NCBI GenBank assembly: GCA_027625915.1
Contig: JANTQA010000030.1
Location: 1,550,001-1,614,000, forward strand
DNA length: 64,000 nucleotides
Source: Anaeramoeba flamelloides
Lineage: Eukaryota > Metamonada > Anaeramoebidae
Reading direction: 5' to 3'
Positions 45,601 to 58,300 of the stretch are shown one piece after another. Position 1 is the first letter of the stretch. Each line of letters opens with the position of its first letter. Both the position numbers and the translations under genes were made by a program. A model generated the notes under the pieces. That model had not been told where the DNA came from, searched no databases, and was given only the letters and a program-made list of their open reading frames with translations.

Positions 45601-48414
45601 AACCAACTAACTAAATAACTAACTAACAAACTAACAAACTAACAAACTAACTAATAAACAACCAAAATGAAAATAAAATTAAAATAAAATCCATTTTAAT
45701 ATTAACGAATTTTAGGCAAAGTATTCATTAATGAATTATTTAATAAGGAAAGTAATACTTTTCAATTTGAGCAACCTGTAAGAAAATTAGCAATAGATCC
45801 CAATTATGGAAAAAAAACAAAACAGTTTATTTTTGGTGTCAGGGACGGACGAGTTATGATGAATCAAAAGACATGGTTTCGGAGCCAAGATTCGCAAATC
45901 TGCAAAGAGTCAAGTGAAATAACATGCTTGCAATGGAGAAAAAGCCATTTCATTTGGTCTACCAAAAAAGGAGTAACTTTACATCAGATTAGCAATTCGC
46001 AAACATTTAAAACGATAAAAATTCATCACAAATTCCCTGAAACGATGTATTTCCGAACGATCATTAAGTGGATCTCGTCAAGTAAATTTATTTATGCACA
46101 TGCAAATATGATCAAAATATTTCAAATTGTGAAAGGATCAGGATTGAAAACGATTGACACGCATTTGTTTACTTTTATTATTTGTGGTATTGTAATTTTT
46201 AAGAAAAGATTTGTCTTGCTTACTTTAGAGGATTCCGAATATAAAATTAGTATTGAATTAGTAGAAAAAGCAAGCAGCAGTAAAAGAAAAAGTAAAGGTA
46301 AAAGGAGCCAAAAAAAAAGTAGATCCAAAAATAGGTTGCAATATATTAACGATAGTAATGAGAATTCAAATTCGAATACAAATTCAAATACAAATTCAAA
46401 TTCTCCATCGATCACAAATCTTCAAAAAAAAAAACTAAAAAAAATAACCAAGGTAATCAAAAGGGAAAGAAAGACAAAGTATATGCCAAACATTAGAGTA
46501 TTTTCAAGACCAAATTTTGAAGAAATGTTTACTGAATCCTTAAAAATCGAGCAATATGAGAAATATAGTTATATTGATTATCAATTAGAAAATTCTAAAA
46601 AAACCTTTTATATTATCTCACCAAATGAAATTATTAAAGGGAGGGAAAGGGAGCCAGACGAGCGTATTAAATGGTTTATTGAAAGGGAGCGATATGAAGA
46701 CGCCTTAACAATAGGGCAGCAATTTCCAAAAAGGATCAAAAAGTATACAATAAAAAAACTAGGATTATTATTATTAGACTATTATTTCCAAAATGAAATG
46801 TTTGATGAGATTATTGAAAAATACGATCAAATATGTAATAATGACCAAGAGATTTGGGAAAAGACAATTAATAGATTTATTGATCATAACCAATTATGGA
46901 AAATACATGAAAAAATACCAAATAGTAATCCCATATTATCAAAGGAGGTCTACGAAAGGATTTTAATTGAATTTTTGAAAAACAAATGGTGGCAGGTGTT
47001 TATTACTTTTATTCATAAATGGAATAAAAATTTATTTCATACTGAAAATTTGCTATCAACCTTAGAACAAATAGTCAAAAATATCCAATCCAATTCAAAG
47101 AATAATCAGAGTGGGAATTTTGATGAGGATGATGAAAATGATGAAACAAACAAAGAAAATGAGAATGATGATGATGATGAAAAAGTGAGCAAAGATGAAG
47201 ATGAAGATGAAGAAGAAAGAATCAAAAACAACGGGCCATTTCTATGTTTAAAGGAATATTATTTGTTAATCAAAAAATACCCCCAAGCCCTAAAATTTAT
47301 GTTGAGTGCAAAGTTAGGCAATCCTTATCAACTTATTGAAAAGCAAGGCTTATATGAAGAAATTTCCAATGAGATCGTGTTGTTATTTAATTTCAATACT
47401 AAAGAAACAATAAAATTTTTAATTCAAAATTTTAATAATATCCAACCAAGCGTAATTGTTACACAATTACAGAAAGATGAAAAATATGAAAAATGGTTAT
47501 ACTATTATTTAGATTCCTTATTTGAAAAGGATAAAATAATTGGAAGGGATTACCATGAATTGCAATTAAAACTATATATCAAATATAAAAACAAAGAAAA
47601 GATTTTGAATTTATTAAAGTTTACTGGCACCATCCGCTTAGAAAATGCCTTGCAGATTTGTGAGCAAAACCAGTTATGGGAAGCCACCGCTTTTATCCAA
47701 GATCGAATGGGCAACGCCGCGCAGGCTTTAGATATAATTGTTTTAAAGGTGAATGATATTAAAAAGGCGATCAAGCTTGCACAAAGGGAAAACGATTCCG
47801 AATTGTGGCAACAATTAATCACCCACTGTTTGAAAAATTCACAATACACCTCTGATTTATTAGACAACATTACTGATACTGGAGTCGATGTTATCAAAAT
47901 AATACAATCAATCCCACAGCAAATGCAAATTGGTAATTTAAAAAATAAAATCATCAAAATAATGAATGATTTTAAATTGCAATTGGAATTAAGAGGCGTA
48001 ACAAAGGAAATAATTAAAAGAGATTATGGCGAATTGATGAAGCTATTAAACACCAATTTATCGCAGGGTATGAGAGTTAGAGGCGTAAAACACTGTTATA
48101 TCTGTAATCAAGTAATAGACGCAACCAATGAAATTTATCGTGTCTTCTTTTGTGGGCATTCCTTTCACCAAACATGTCTTAAGGAAACTATTAAAAGTTT
48201 AAACCAAAGTAATAATAATATTAGTATATCAAATAAACAAAAAAAATCGAAAGATTTTTCCAATGTTCAAAAAAATACACTTGTTTTTGGTAAAAAGGTA
48301 AATAATAAATTATCACCAAATGAAATGAAAAATTTCAAAAACCCCAAAAAAGTGTCCTATTATTGTACAATCTGTGAAAAGCCTCAAAATTTGAAAAAAA
48401 CTCGAAGAAAATAA
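42648..48414 (+). CDS. VPS41: VPS41, HOPS complex subunit
   Basis: Exon 1 is 42648-42975 and exon 2 is 45716-48414; the intron of 2740 nt is phase 1 (GTAAGT to TTTAG). The protein is 1008 aa. The acidic N-terminus (SDEEIEYESETDSESEEEDE), then FSYRRL, ILGTHQGSIYLFD and CSNDGKVFI, parallels human VPS41 and starts the beta-propeller. WFIERERYEDAL opens the alpha-solenoid (clathrin-heavy-chain-type repeats), including RYHE-like DYHELQLKLYIKYKNK, LENALQICEQNQLWEATAFI and DRMGNAAQALDII. The C-terminal RING-H2 (C903..C906, FFCGHSFHQTC, YYCTIC) is complete but holds a long Asn/Lys insert. Ser/Asn-rich and Asp/Glu-rich inserts lie in the propeller and solenoid. VPS41 tethers late endosomes to the lysosome or vacuole within HOPS. 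The intron holds a palindrome array. TAA stop. Confidence 0.95.
43628..44186. repeat. Six-unit array of palindromic modules in the VPS41 intron
   Basis: Six near-perfect palindromes of 70-85 nt stand in tandem: b (43653-43734), b (43744-43826), a (43853-43926), g (43929-44000), b (44014-44094), b (44104-44184). Type b has arms GGTTTTTTTTACTTTTTGAA + ATAAAC; type a AGCTTTTCTTGAG + TTTTCTGTTT; type g GGTTTTCCAGAATT + AAAAGAAT. Linkers recur: CTAACGTTAAGTGTCCTAGG, and AGTGTCCGTCAAGTGCCTAG at the start and before type a. No coding capacity. Confidence 0.9.
45085..45228. repeat. Inverted repeat in the VPS41 intron
   Basis: Arms near 45087-45112 and 45203-45228 share AGTCTTCACTTTT and its complement with flanking similarity; the spacer is about 90 nt. 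Possibly a small decayed foldback element. Confidence 0.5.
45567..45660. repeat. (A)ACTAAC-type microsatellite upstream of VPS41 exon 2
   Basis: Degenerate tandem ACTAAC/CAAACTAA units, about 60-145 nt before the acceptor at 45715. The motif coincides with the consensus U2 branch site ACTAAC. Confidence 0.8.
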
Positions 48415-50177
48415 TTTTCTTTTTTTGAAATCATTCCATTTATTTTTTTTTTTTATATATGATTAAATATTTTACAGAAATTTTATTTAATATTTTTTTT
48501 ATTATTTTATTTATTCTCTTGGAAAAACTATTTTTAATGTCAAAAAGTAAGATAAACTTTTGATATTAATATGTTTTTTTTTAAAAAAAAATTTAATTAT
48601 TTTTAAAAAGTTAAAATCTTTTTTTTTTTAAATTATAATTTTATAAATCTGTTTTTTTTTATTTATTAATTGACTCCTTTATTTATTTGTTAGTTTATTG
48701 TGGAAAGGTATGTGAAAGTTGAAAGTGATGGAATTGTTGATCGTTTATAAACCAATCCACAAAACAATTTGAAAAAAATCGACATATTATTGTAAATCTT
48801 GATTTTGAGTATTATTTCAAGTCATTATATATCCCTGAGAAACTCAAATATCCTAATTGCCTTTGAGATGAAATTTTTGATTTTATAATTGAATTCTAAA
48901 ATTTTTTAAATAAATGATTATGAAAATTTTTCTCTTAAAGGTTTTGTTATTTTTTAGTATTGTTTTGTTCGATAATAAGAATTATTTAATGAAAAATCTG
49001 CATTAAATAAAAAAGTAATTTTTTTTCAAGTTGAAACATAATTATTGTATTTTTTGAAATTCATTGGATTTTTAAGACTGGGTTGTTTTAAAACTTGATA
49101 ATTTTCTTTTTTAAGTCGGTTGTGTCGTACGATTCCTTCACAGACAGTTAAAATTTCGATCTTATTTAGAGAAAATAAATTTTTTTGAAAAATTTTAAAA
49201 ATAAATTTATTTTCGATGCATACCAATTTTGAGAACTATTGATCAAACTTATAAAACAAGAATTCGTTGATTGAAATTGTTAAAAGGTGATTCTTCAGAT
49301 TAACTAATAAGATTTTTACTTTATTTTCCAATTGTATGAACCATTAAAAATTAGGAATTTGATAATAAATATTATCAAAGATTTTATTTGGTTGATTCCC
49401 TCTTAAGGGGTTAAGGTCGCATAAGATTTGTCGATAATCAAAGTGTGTTTTAATTGGTGTAAATGATATTAGTGTTTCATGGCTCACCAGGTTCTAAAAA
49501 CTCTAATAGAAATATTATTGCGCAATAAATTATCAGATTTTTTTACTAATGATGATAGTTAAAAATTATGATTTTTTGAATTTTTTTTTTTGTTTTAATT
49601 CCTTTTCCAAATCTAAAAATAGAAATCCAATCCATAATATTATTCCAGTATTTAAAAATTCATCTATTTAAAACAACTAAAAGTTACTATTTTTTGAATT
49701 TTTTCATTTCAAAAATTTAACTCAATAATTATAAACATAAAAGACAAAGACTGATTAGTTTTGTTTCTTTTTGATGAAACTAATTGTAATATCGATATTT
49801 TCAAAATATTGAAAAATAATTTGTTAAAAGAATCTATTGATAATTATTTTAATTTTTTATAAAATAATGAATTTTTTCGCAACTAATCTAATATTGCCAT
49901 GACAAATTTAAGTAGAAATTGTTCAGATTTGGAGTCTGGTATTGAATATTTAATCTTTAAATTTGTCACAAAACGAAGATTTGTTTCTAAAATTCTTTGG
50001 GAAGTTTTGATAAATAAGTGGATCTTTTTAAGTTGCTAAGATCTACTTTTTTTACTACTTTACAAATCGAAATTTAAAATACATTTGAGTCATTGTTACT
50101 TACACGATTATATTTAATAGCAACACCCTTGAATTTCAGATTTTTAATTGTTAAACTGGAAAACCCTTTAAGGTTTA
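48415..50177. other. Non-coding interval between VPS41 and ASNSD1
   Basis: AT-rich; the first part should be the VPS41 3' UTR. No exon, RNA gene or strong inverted repeat seen before the element at 50178. Confidence 0.45.
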
Positions 50178-50720
50178 CAATCCCTCAAATTTGAAAAAAG
50201 AATATCTTGTGTCGTTTGTTACCACTTGTTAATTTGGTTCTTATCTGATCGATCTTGAGTTTGGTATGGATTTTGATAATGATTCAAAATGGGAATTTTT
50301 GACAATTTATTTTTTTTATATTTCCGAAATCAGAATTGAAGAGTTTAAGATTAATTGGCATGAACGTTAAGTTATAAAAAAATGTGGTTTGTAGGTTGTT
50401 GATTGAAATTTTTCTTTAAGTTTGGTTTTATTGGGAGCTTTTAAAAAAATTTCTTTTTTCATTTAGTTATTTGACAAAAAAGTAAATCAAGAATCTTTTC
50501 TACAACCCAAAATTCAAAAGTTATTCTTGAACACCTATCAACCTATTAATCTTACACTCTTCAATTCGGATTTTGGAAAAAAAAACAATAAATTGTCAAA
50601 AATTGACATTTTGAACCATTAATAAAATCCATACCAAGCTCAAGATCGATCAGATAAGAACCAAATCTACAACTCTAGGCACCCTACACAAGATAATCTT
50701 TTTTCAAATTTCCGGGATTG
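50178..50720. mobile_element. 543 bp long-TIR foldback element
   Basis: Same family as 24998-25542: ends CAATCCC/GGGATTG, each flanked by TA; long arms share ATCTTGTGT, GGTTCTTATCTGATCGATCT and GGTATGGATTTT. It lies just upstream of the ASNSD1 gene. Confidence 0.82.
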
Positions 50721-50937
50721 TAATGCTTAATGAAATAAATAGAAAAGTATTTTGTTTTGAATTGAACCTTTTTTAATAGTCATTTTAAAAAGTTTAATTG
50801 AACAAGGCTATCAACACTCCTCAACACCACACGAACAGCATAGAAATTTATAAAAAACGATTTTTGAGATCCAAGTACTTGCTCTAAGTGACGTATTAAA
50901 AAAAAATTATCATTTTTTTATATTTTTTCTTAGAGTG

Positions 50938-52998
50938 ATGTGTGGAATATTAGGTTTTTTATTAAATATTCTTTTTGAGAACCCAACAACCGAAGAATTC
51001 CAGTCTGATTTAGAAAAGTTAGTACTCTTAATTTCACGAAGAGGGCCCGATAATTATGGAAATCTTCAAGTCAATCTTGGTTCAAAAAATACAAGCGAAA
51101 TAACCCTTCACGGAAGTGTTTTGCATATCAGAGAAACTGTTCCCCAGCCAATTTCAGATGAAATGGGGAATATCTTAGTGTTTAATGGCGAAATTTTTGG
51201 GATTGAAAACGACGAAAAAGAACAAGAACAAGAAAAAGAACAAGAAGGACAATTTAGTTTGACTTTAAATGACACACAAATGTTTTTTAATAAACTGGTT
51301 TCGGCAAATTCGCCCGACGAGCTTGTTGAAAAGATTTCCTCTTTCCGTGGGCCCTTTGCCTTTATATTCTGGTCGGCTAAACAAAAAATGCTCTGGTTTG
51401 GTAGGGATCGTCTTGGAAGACGTTCCTTGGTTTATCAAATTGGAAAAAATAAAGCAGTAATTTGCAGTAACTCAGATGGGGTTGGTCCATTTTTGGAAGT
51501 CCCAGTTGGTGGGGTGTTTGCTATCAAAATCACAGAGGAAATGAATCAACAAACAAAGCAATTAAAAGGAAAGCTAATAAAATATGAATGGCCAAGGCAA
51601 GACATCTTTTTTTTTGGCATCAGAAAGCAAATAAAACCAAATACGATACAAGGCAATCAACAAATAATTAGTGAAGAAGAAAAGAACAAGAGCAATAAAG
51701 AAAATTCAACTGAAAACGAGCAAAATGATGAGAAAGAGAAAGAGAAAGAAAAGGAAAAGGAAAAAGAAAATGAAAAAGAAAAAGAAAAAGAAAAAGAAAA
51801 AAAAATCAAAGAAGAACAAAATAATAAAAAGGAAAAAGAAGAAGAAGAGGAAGAAAATAACGTTGAAAAAAGACAAGAAAAGGACAAACAAGACGAAGAT
51901 TATGTAGAATTAGTTTTAAAGTGTCTAAAAGAATCAGTACGTAAAAGGGTTGTTGGCTTAAATGAGCCACTAGGTATCCTTTTTTCTGGGGGGATTGACT
52001 CACAACTGGTCACTCGTTTGGCAGATCAAATCTTGCCTATTGAACATAAAATTTATTTATTCAATGTGGCATTTGCTTTGTCAGAACAAGGCAACCATTC
52101 TGAGGCGCCAGATCGAATTACTGGAATTAATAGCTATCAAGAATTGTGCAAATTAAATCCAAAAAGAAATTATGAATTTGTAAAAATTGATGTGAATGAA
52201 AATGAGATCAAAAAGAAACAAGAAACAATAATGCGTTTAATGTATCCAAAAGATACTGTGATGGATTTTGACATTGCTTGTGCTTTATATTTTGCTTCAC
52301 ATTTTAAAGAATATTTAAACCAAAAAGAAACAGGCAATGAAAAAGAAAATGAAACAGAAAAAGAAAAGGAAATCAAAAAAGAAACAGAAACAGAAACAGA
52401 AACAGAAACAAAAACAGAAACAAAAACAGAAATAGAACAAGAGCAACAAAATAATAAAAAGGAAAAGGAAGAAGAAGAAGAAGAGCGGCAAAATAATGTT
52501 GAAAAAAAGATAAAGCAATCAAAAAAGTCCAAAACAGTTTATCCAAAAGTTTTATTAATGGGCAATGGCGCAGATGAATGCTTTGGTGGGTACAAAAGAC
52601 ATTACCGTGTATTTGTTAGAGGCGGCTGGGAGGCACTCCAAAAGGAATTGCAAAAAGACGTCTCTCGGTTATATAATCGTGATTTATTAAGAAATGATTT
52701 AGTAATTGCAGATGCAGGTGTCGAAGTACGCTTGCCCTTTTTAGATGAAAATTTGCTCATTTTATTAAATAAAATTCCTTTATTTAAATTGATTGATTTC
52801 GATGGGGAAAATGAAGAGGAAATTTTTGGAAAGGGAGATAAAATGATCATTAGATTATGTGCAAAAAAAATTGGTCTAAGACAATCTTCTTTACTTGTTA
52901 AGCGTGCAATACAATTTGGTTCTAGAGTTTCAAAAATTTATACTAAAAAGGGGAGAAGAAAATTAAGGGGGCACATGAACATTAGAGATATCTTATAA
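50938..52998 (+). CDS. ASNSD1: Asparagine synthetase domain-containing protein 1 (ASNSD1)
   Basis: Single coding exon, 686 aa. The start is the ATG at 50938 because the second residue must be Cys: MCGILGF is the class II glutamine amidotransferase N-terminus with C2 as nucleophile. RRGPDNYG, FNGEIF and FRGPFAFIFW continue that domain. SGGIDS (350-355) is the ATP-pyrophosphatase P-loop. PDRITGINSYQEL, DTVMDFDIACALYFAS, GNGADECFGGYKRH, EVRLPFLDENL and KRAIQFGSR match ASNSD1 better than the biosynthetic asparagine synthetase; the last is a hallmark of the ASNSD1 C-terminus. Lys/Glu and Thr/Glu low-complexity inserts (about 51660-51900 and 52320-52520) interrupt the loops between conserved blocks. 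The sequence directly before the ATG, a T-rich tract ending in CTTAG, looks like a 3' splice site, so a 5' UTR intron is possible. TAA stop. Confidence 0.93.
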   Translation: MCGILGFLLNILFENPTTEEFQSDLEKLVLLISRRGPDNYGNLQVNLGSKNTSEITLHGSVLHIRETVPQPISDEMGNILVFNGEIFGIENDEKEQEQEKEQEGQFSLTLNDTQMFFNKLVSANSPDELVEKISSFRGPFAFIFWSAKQKMLWFGRDRLGRRSLVYQIGKNKAVICSNSDGVGPFLEVPVGGVFAIKITEEMNQQTKQLKGKLIKYEWPRQDIFFFGIRKQIKPNTIQGNQQIISEEEKNKSNKENSTENEQNDEKEKEKEKEKEKENEKEKEKEKEKKIKEEQNNKKEKEEEEEENNVEKRQEKDKQDEDYVELVLKCLKESVRKRVVGLNEPLGILFSGGIDSQLVTRLADQILPIEHKIYLFNVAFALSEQGNHSEAPDRITGINSYQELCKLNPKRNYEFVKIDVNENEIKKKQETIMRLMYPKDTVMDFDIACALYFASHFKEYLNQKETGNEKENETEKEKEIKKETETETETETKTETKTEIEQEQQNNKKEKEEEEEERQNNVEKKIKQSKKSKTVYPKVLLMGNGADECFGGYKRHYRVFVRGGWEALQKELQKDVSRLYNRDLLRNDLVIADAGVEVRLPFLDENLLILLNKIPLFKLIDFDGENEEEIFGKGDKMIIRLCAKKIGLRQSSLLVKRAIQFGSRVSKIYTKKGRRKLRGHMNIRDIL

Positions 52999-53834
52999 TT
53001 TGTTTTTTTTTTTTTTTTTATTTTTGTTTTATTTAAAATTTTTACTTATTTGGTTATGATCTAAATAATAAAGAAAAATATTTTCTAATGTGTTTGTTTA
53101 TTTATTGAGGGAAGGGCCACTTAAAAAAAAAAATGAAAAAATAGAGAAGAAAAGTCTAAATATATAAATAAAAATAAAAAATATACAATTAAGATGGATA
53201 AAGATAGACCACATGTTGTTGTTCGTTTTTTTTTTTCTAACTGTTGAGAGAAAAATGTTGGACACAGAAAAATGGTTTGACACAATTTTTAATTCGGAAA
53301 ATTAGTAAAATTGAAAATCAAATCCTATTGATAACTAGGCGACTTTTAGATAAATCCAGGTTTAAATATGTTAAAAGTTCATTTATCTGTGGTTTGTGTA
53401 GAATACTCATTTGAATGGTTGATAACTAAAGTAGATCATGCTATTTTTGAAAAAATCCTAAGTTTTAGTAAAGTTTACTATTAATTCTAAAAATGGTAAT
53501 TTTTAAACTTGCTTTAGATTATAAGAGATAAGGTTTTGAAAAAGTAGAATCACATTAATTCTTATTCTAATAAGTAGGTTGCTGTTATTTTCTTTAGTTA
53601 TACCACAAACGATTGAAATTAAAAATCATTTTCAGTAATGTTCCCAATTAAAATTGCTGTCCAGCTATTTTTCTCGGTCCAGCATTTTTCTCTCAACAGT
53701 AATTTAAAAGAATTAATTAAAATAATAATTATTTTAATACAATTTTGTTGTTATCAATCCGATAACTCTTTTTTCTAAAATATTCCTTATGATGTGATAA
53801 AAACCCCAAAAAAATGTAAAATTCAAACTCTAAC
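52999..53834. other. 3' flank of ASNSD1, nothing recognised
   Basis: AT-rich sequence including the ASNSD1 3' UTR. No exon or RNA gene seen. Confidence 0.45.
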
Positions 53835-53839
53835 ATTAA

Positions 53840-54062
53840 TATATAAACTAAATTTCATAAAAAATGACTCCATGTTTATTTAATATTATTTTTACTTTTT
53901 TTTATTTTATTTGTTGAAGAAAAACAAATATTTCTAGTGTATAGAATATAAAAAAAAAATAGTAATTTTTTATTATATTATTTAACTAAGATTTTATAAA
54001 AATATGTATTATCAAAATTTAATTCTTAATGGGCCAATGATTTTGAAATAGGGTTTATAATG
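53840..54062. mobile_element. MITE family R, best-preserved copy
   Basis: Left end TATAAACTAAATTTCATAA and right end TGAAATAGGGTTTATAATGA form the inverted ends. The body matches 26300-26500 and the split copy at 21690-23250. Confidence 0.65.
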
Positions 54063-54898
54063 ACTTTAAATCCTAAATAAAGCCTAAATTATATCAGCCA
54101 CTCAAAGTTAAATCAGAAAAACAACAATTATTTCAACGAATTTTCAAAAAGAACAATAAATTTATTTTGTGAATAATAAAAATCACAAAACACAGATTAT
54201 TACATATACTTTAATCATTTGGAGAAAGGATTGTAAATGAAAAAATATATTAATCAAAATGATTTTTAATTGAATAAATTGTCGATAATGAAAAATAAAA
54301 TCAATTAATGAAAAGAAGACACCAATTTAACTTCAAAGAAATATTCCTTATATTATTTTCTATCAAATTAACAAAAAACAAATAACCCTCCTTGATTAAT
54401 CAAAATCTGATTAATTATTTGGGGTATCTCTAAATTGTTACAATTTTTTCCACAATTTTTTAATAATTGGTCAATCAAAGAAAAAGGAATTCTCTACGAT
54501 AGTATATATATATATAAAACAGTTATTGTGGGGAATCCTTGATTTTTTAATTTTGAATTATTCTTTCTTTGAATTTTAATGTTCAATTACAGTCAGTTCG
54601 ACTTTTAAGACGCAAACTTCAACCAATACTCACGCAGAATAAAAAACCTCAAATTAAGGTACAAAATTCATATTCTAATAAAATAATTTGTTTAAAAAAA
54701 AATTCCAAATTCTGTGTATTAATTTGAGATTTTGTTGTACCTTAAATTTCGTTGAAAAGTTTTTGTATTAAATTTGAAACTTACTTTATGATTTTTCATA
54801 AAAATATTATTGGGGCTTTTTTTTGTTTGTTTCTCCTTTTTCCTCAAATTATATTCTTAAAATAAACTTTTCCTAATTAAATCGTAGTTAAAAAAAAA

Positions 54899-55362
54899 CC
54901 GACATGAAAAAATTCCTTGACGAGGTTTTTGATTGTGAATAATAGGAAAAGTGTTGTATAATTTCTTTTATTTAAAATCAAATCCTTTTATTTAAGAATC
55001 CAACTTTTTAAAAATTAAAATTCACCCTCTTATTCGAACTATGATTAATGAAATTACATTTGACCAAAACATCATTCAATCAATCAAAAAAAAAAGAATA
55101 AAAATTATCAATTTCCAAACTCTATCAAATGTCTTTAAAACTCGATTATTTTCAAAAAAAGTTTTTCTACTTATTCTATCAAAGAATTAATTGATATTTC
55201 TATAGACACCCTCTCTTTAATGAACTTTAAGTGAGTTTATTACTTTGTTCATAGAATATTTGGTTGTTTATAAAAAGATTTCGCTAGACATAAAAGAAAT
55301 TACACAAAGAGTTTCCTATTATTCGCAATTGAAAACCTTGACAGGGATTTTTTTCATGTAAG
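54899..55362. mobile_element. Foldback element with arms of about 110 nt
   Basis: Left arm 54899-55012 and right arm 55252-55362 are complementary (ACATGAAAAAA, CCTTGACGAGG/CCTTGACAGGG, GAATAATAGGAAA, TAATTTCTTTTAT). Spacer of about 240 nt, no coding frame. Confidence 0.8.
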
Positions 55363-58300
55363 GTATTTTTTTCCCTCCTATAATATGATCTAAAAGATCA
55401 AGATGAATTTTGATTAAATAACCACAAAATATCATTTCTAATTAATTTAAATAGATCTTTTGGGGATGGTTTCAACGATTCATTAATACTATGATATTTT
55501 AGGAAGAGAAAAGAAAATTTTACTTTATGAATAGGGACATAATAGTAAAAAAGATTTATTTTTATAAAAAAATTTTATGTTACCAGATCTTGTTCAAAGA
55601 TAAATTTAAAAGTTTTTTGATGAAAAGTTTTGTATATTGGCAAAACTTTAACTCATCGGCAAATTAAAAATTTACAAAGAAAATGTTTAAAAAATCATTA
55701 TTCATTCCTCAAAGGTGTATTCTGTGACTTTTTAATTATTTGAAAGTTTAAAGTGTGGGTTGAAATAGATTCAAAAAAAATCTGGGGTTAAACTTTTCAT
55801 TATGGCGAAAATTATCTATTTTTTTTCTGGATTTTCAGTTTTTATAAACCCAAATTTTTTCTAATTTTGTTCAATAATTGTAAAACTTTTCTTATTTTGA
55901 CTTTTCGATAATTTCAAATATTTAAATCCTTTTTGTTGGATGGTATAACAATCCTTGTAGAGGACAGTATTCAGATAGTGTCTACTGTCACTTTCTATCA
56001 TTGATTTTTTGTTTGAGGAGACAAAAATGTTCAGTTTTGGGTAAATAAAAAGTTAAAGAAAATGTTAACAAAAGGTTAGGAAACATTTTTCAATTTGGAA
56101 AGTGTATTCAAACATATTCAGAATTTTGTTTGTCTTTTGAATATTACTAATTACTTGTCTTGAAAAATATATTTAAACTTTGATGAAATTTCCAAAGCAA
56201 AATCATATTAGAACAACTTATAAGGTATAATTGGTTTTTAAAAAGTCTAGGTATTTTTTGGAATTTTATTAGCGTAAATATTCTCGAAACTGAAATAAAA
56301 ATGATTATTTTTTATTAAGAAAAGAATACTAATCACAACAAGTTTACCTGATTTACAAAAAGCGAACAGCCTTTATTGGATCGTTTTGTTTCATTTACCT
56401 GATCTTTCCAATGTTCCGCAATTTTTAGGTTTCTTTAAAAAAAATTGTATTAAGGAATATTCTTTTCGACAAGATCCTTACTTTCTCAAAAGTTATTAGT
56501 CTTCTTTGTTTTTTTTTTAAATATTATTCAACATTTCGAAAAAATCGAAAAACTGTTACAAAAAGTGAAAAACGATTTTTAATTTTTGGAATTTAAAATT
56601 GACTTGTAGGATAAATTAAATTCTGAAATGGAGTAAATTTTTAGAATAATATTCTACACTATAATCTATTAAACCAGTAAACGCAATTTAAATCTCTTTA
56701 TATTTCAAAATACCAATCATCTTATTCTGCTTGACCAAAATTAGCAGCCAATTAGGAAAAAAAGGCAAACACATTTTTTATTTTAGGGTCAGTAGTCTGA
56801 CTGAAAACGAAGTAAAAATTATATTGTTATCAATCAAATCATCATAAACATTGTAAATCTGCTTTGATATTGAAATCGTATGAGTTTATTTTATAGATCT
56901 CAAAAATAGCCAAAATTTCAAATTTTGTATAATTGATCAATCAAAGAAAAACTCTGACCTAAAAATAGTATTTCAAAAACTATTCTTGAAGAATTATCCA
57001 TTTTGTCATTAATTATTTATTTTTTCTGTGATTAATTGATCTTACTTTTTGAATTTATAGAGAGGCTCTATTTAAGGTTACTAAAAAAAAAATCCTCACT
57101 AATCTTTTTTTTGTGTTAACTTTTTACCAAATGATAAATTCTTTCAAAATATTTATGGTGAATAATCAACCCTAGGCTCTCGCTCCCAAAAAGATACTGT
57201 TAATTGGAAAATAAAAGGAAACAAAATATTCCTTCATGATTTCAAAAAAAACAAATCTCTCGTATTAAAATAAATTACGAAATATGCACAATTCTAAAAG
57301 TAAAATAATAACTTCACTGATTTTTCTATTAAAATAGTGAAAGTTTTTTTGGCAATCTTTAAACAAATTTTTGGATAAATCAGAATACAATGGTTTTAAA
57401 TAATTACGTAGGTGAAATTTTGGCATTGAATATTTCGATATTCTTGAATAATCATATTTAAAATTTTCTGTATTTTTTTTACAAAAATAATCTTTCATAA
57501 AAACTATTCAATGTTTAACTCCTCTTTTTGGATAGAACAATTTGTTTTTTTCTCTTACTAATTGATCTTACTTTGTATTTGAAACTTTCTTTGAAATTAC
57601 AAATTCTTTTTCACTTTTTTATATTTTTGAATTGTCACAAAAATCAAAAAAAGAAAAACTCTTTCTTTCAATAAGAAGAAATTTTTAGATTCCTGAAGAA
57701 TAAATTCAACTATAAGTCCCTTTTAATTTTGTGTAACTTGTTTTTCACTAAAAAATGAAGTCTAATGGATAATTGTTTCAATTAATAAAAATATTTTGGG
57801 AAAAAATTGAAAATAATTTTTTCAAATTTTTTAATGTGCAAATTCTAAATTATCTTATTTTTCAACTTTCTAAAAAAAATTTAATTTGCAAAAAAGATAA
57901 GAACACTTTTGTTATTGAAAGAATGGAAACAAAATCATTCTTTGAGAGAAATATACAATAACCAATTCATAAAAAAAAACAGTTTTTTAATAATTATAAC
58001 TTCACGCAACATTGAATTGTTATTAATTTTCGAAATTTTAAACAAAATATGATTGTTTTTGGTGAATTAACTCATCTTTTATTTGATTTATTAGATTTAT
58101 AAATAAAATTGAAAGAAAATCATAACTAAACAGTTTTCTTATTGTACCTTTTCGCACTGAAACTGTAAGAGACTATTATTTACAATACTTGGATCAAAAT
58201 AAAAATAAATTCGAACACAAAATCTATTTTTTATTTCATCAGTTTGAGTTGTATTTGAAGAAGAATTCCAAAAAGTTTACACATTTTTGATTTAGAACAT

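Noticed and set aside
51657-51907. Several Phe/Ser- and Lys-rich frames across the ASNSD1 inserts
   Set aside because: They arise from GAAAAA-type repeats read in other frames; only the ASNSD1 frame carries conserved blocks.
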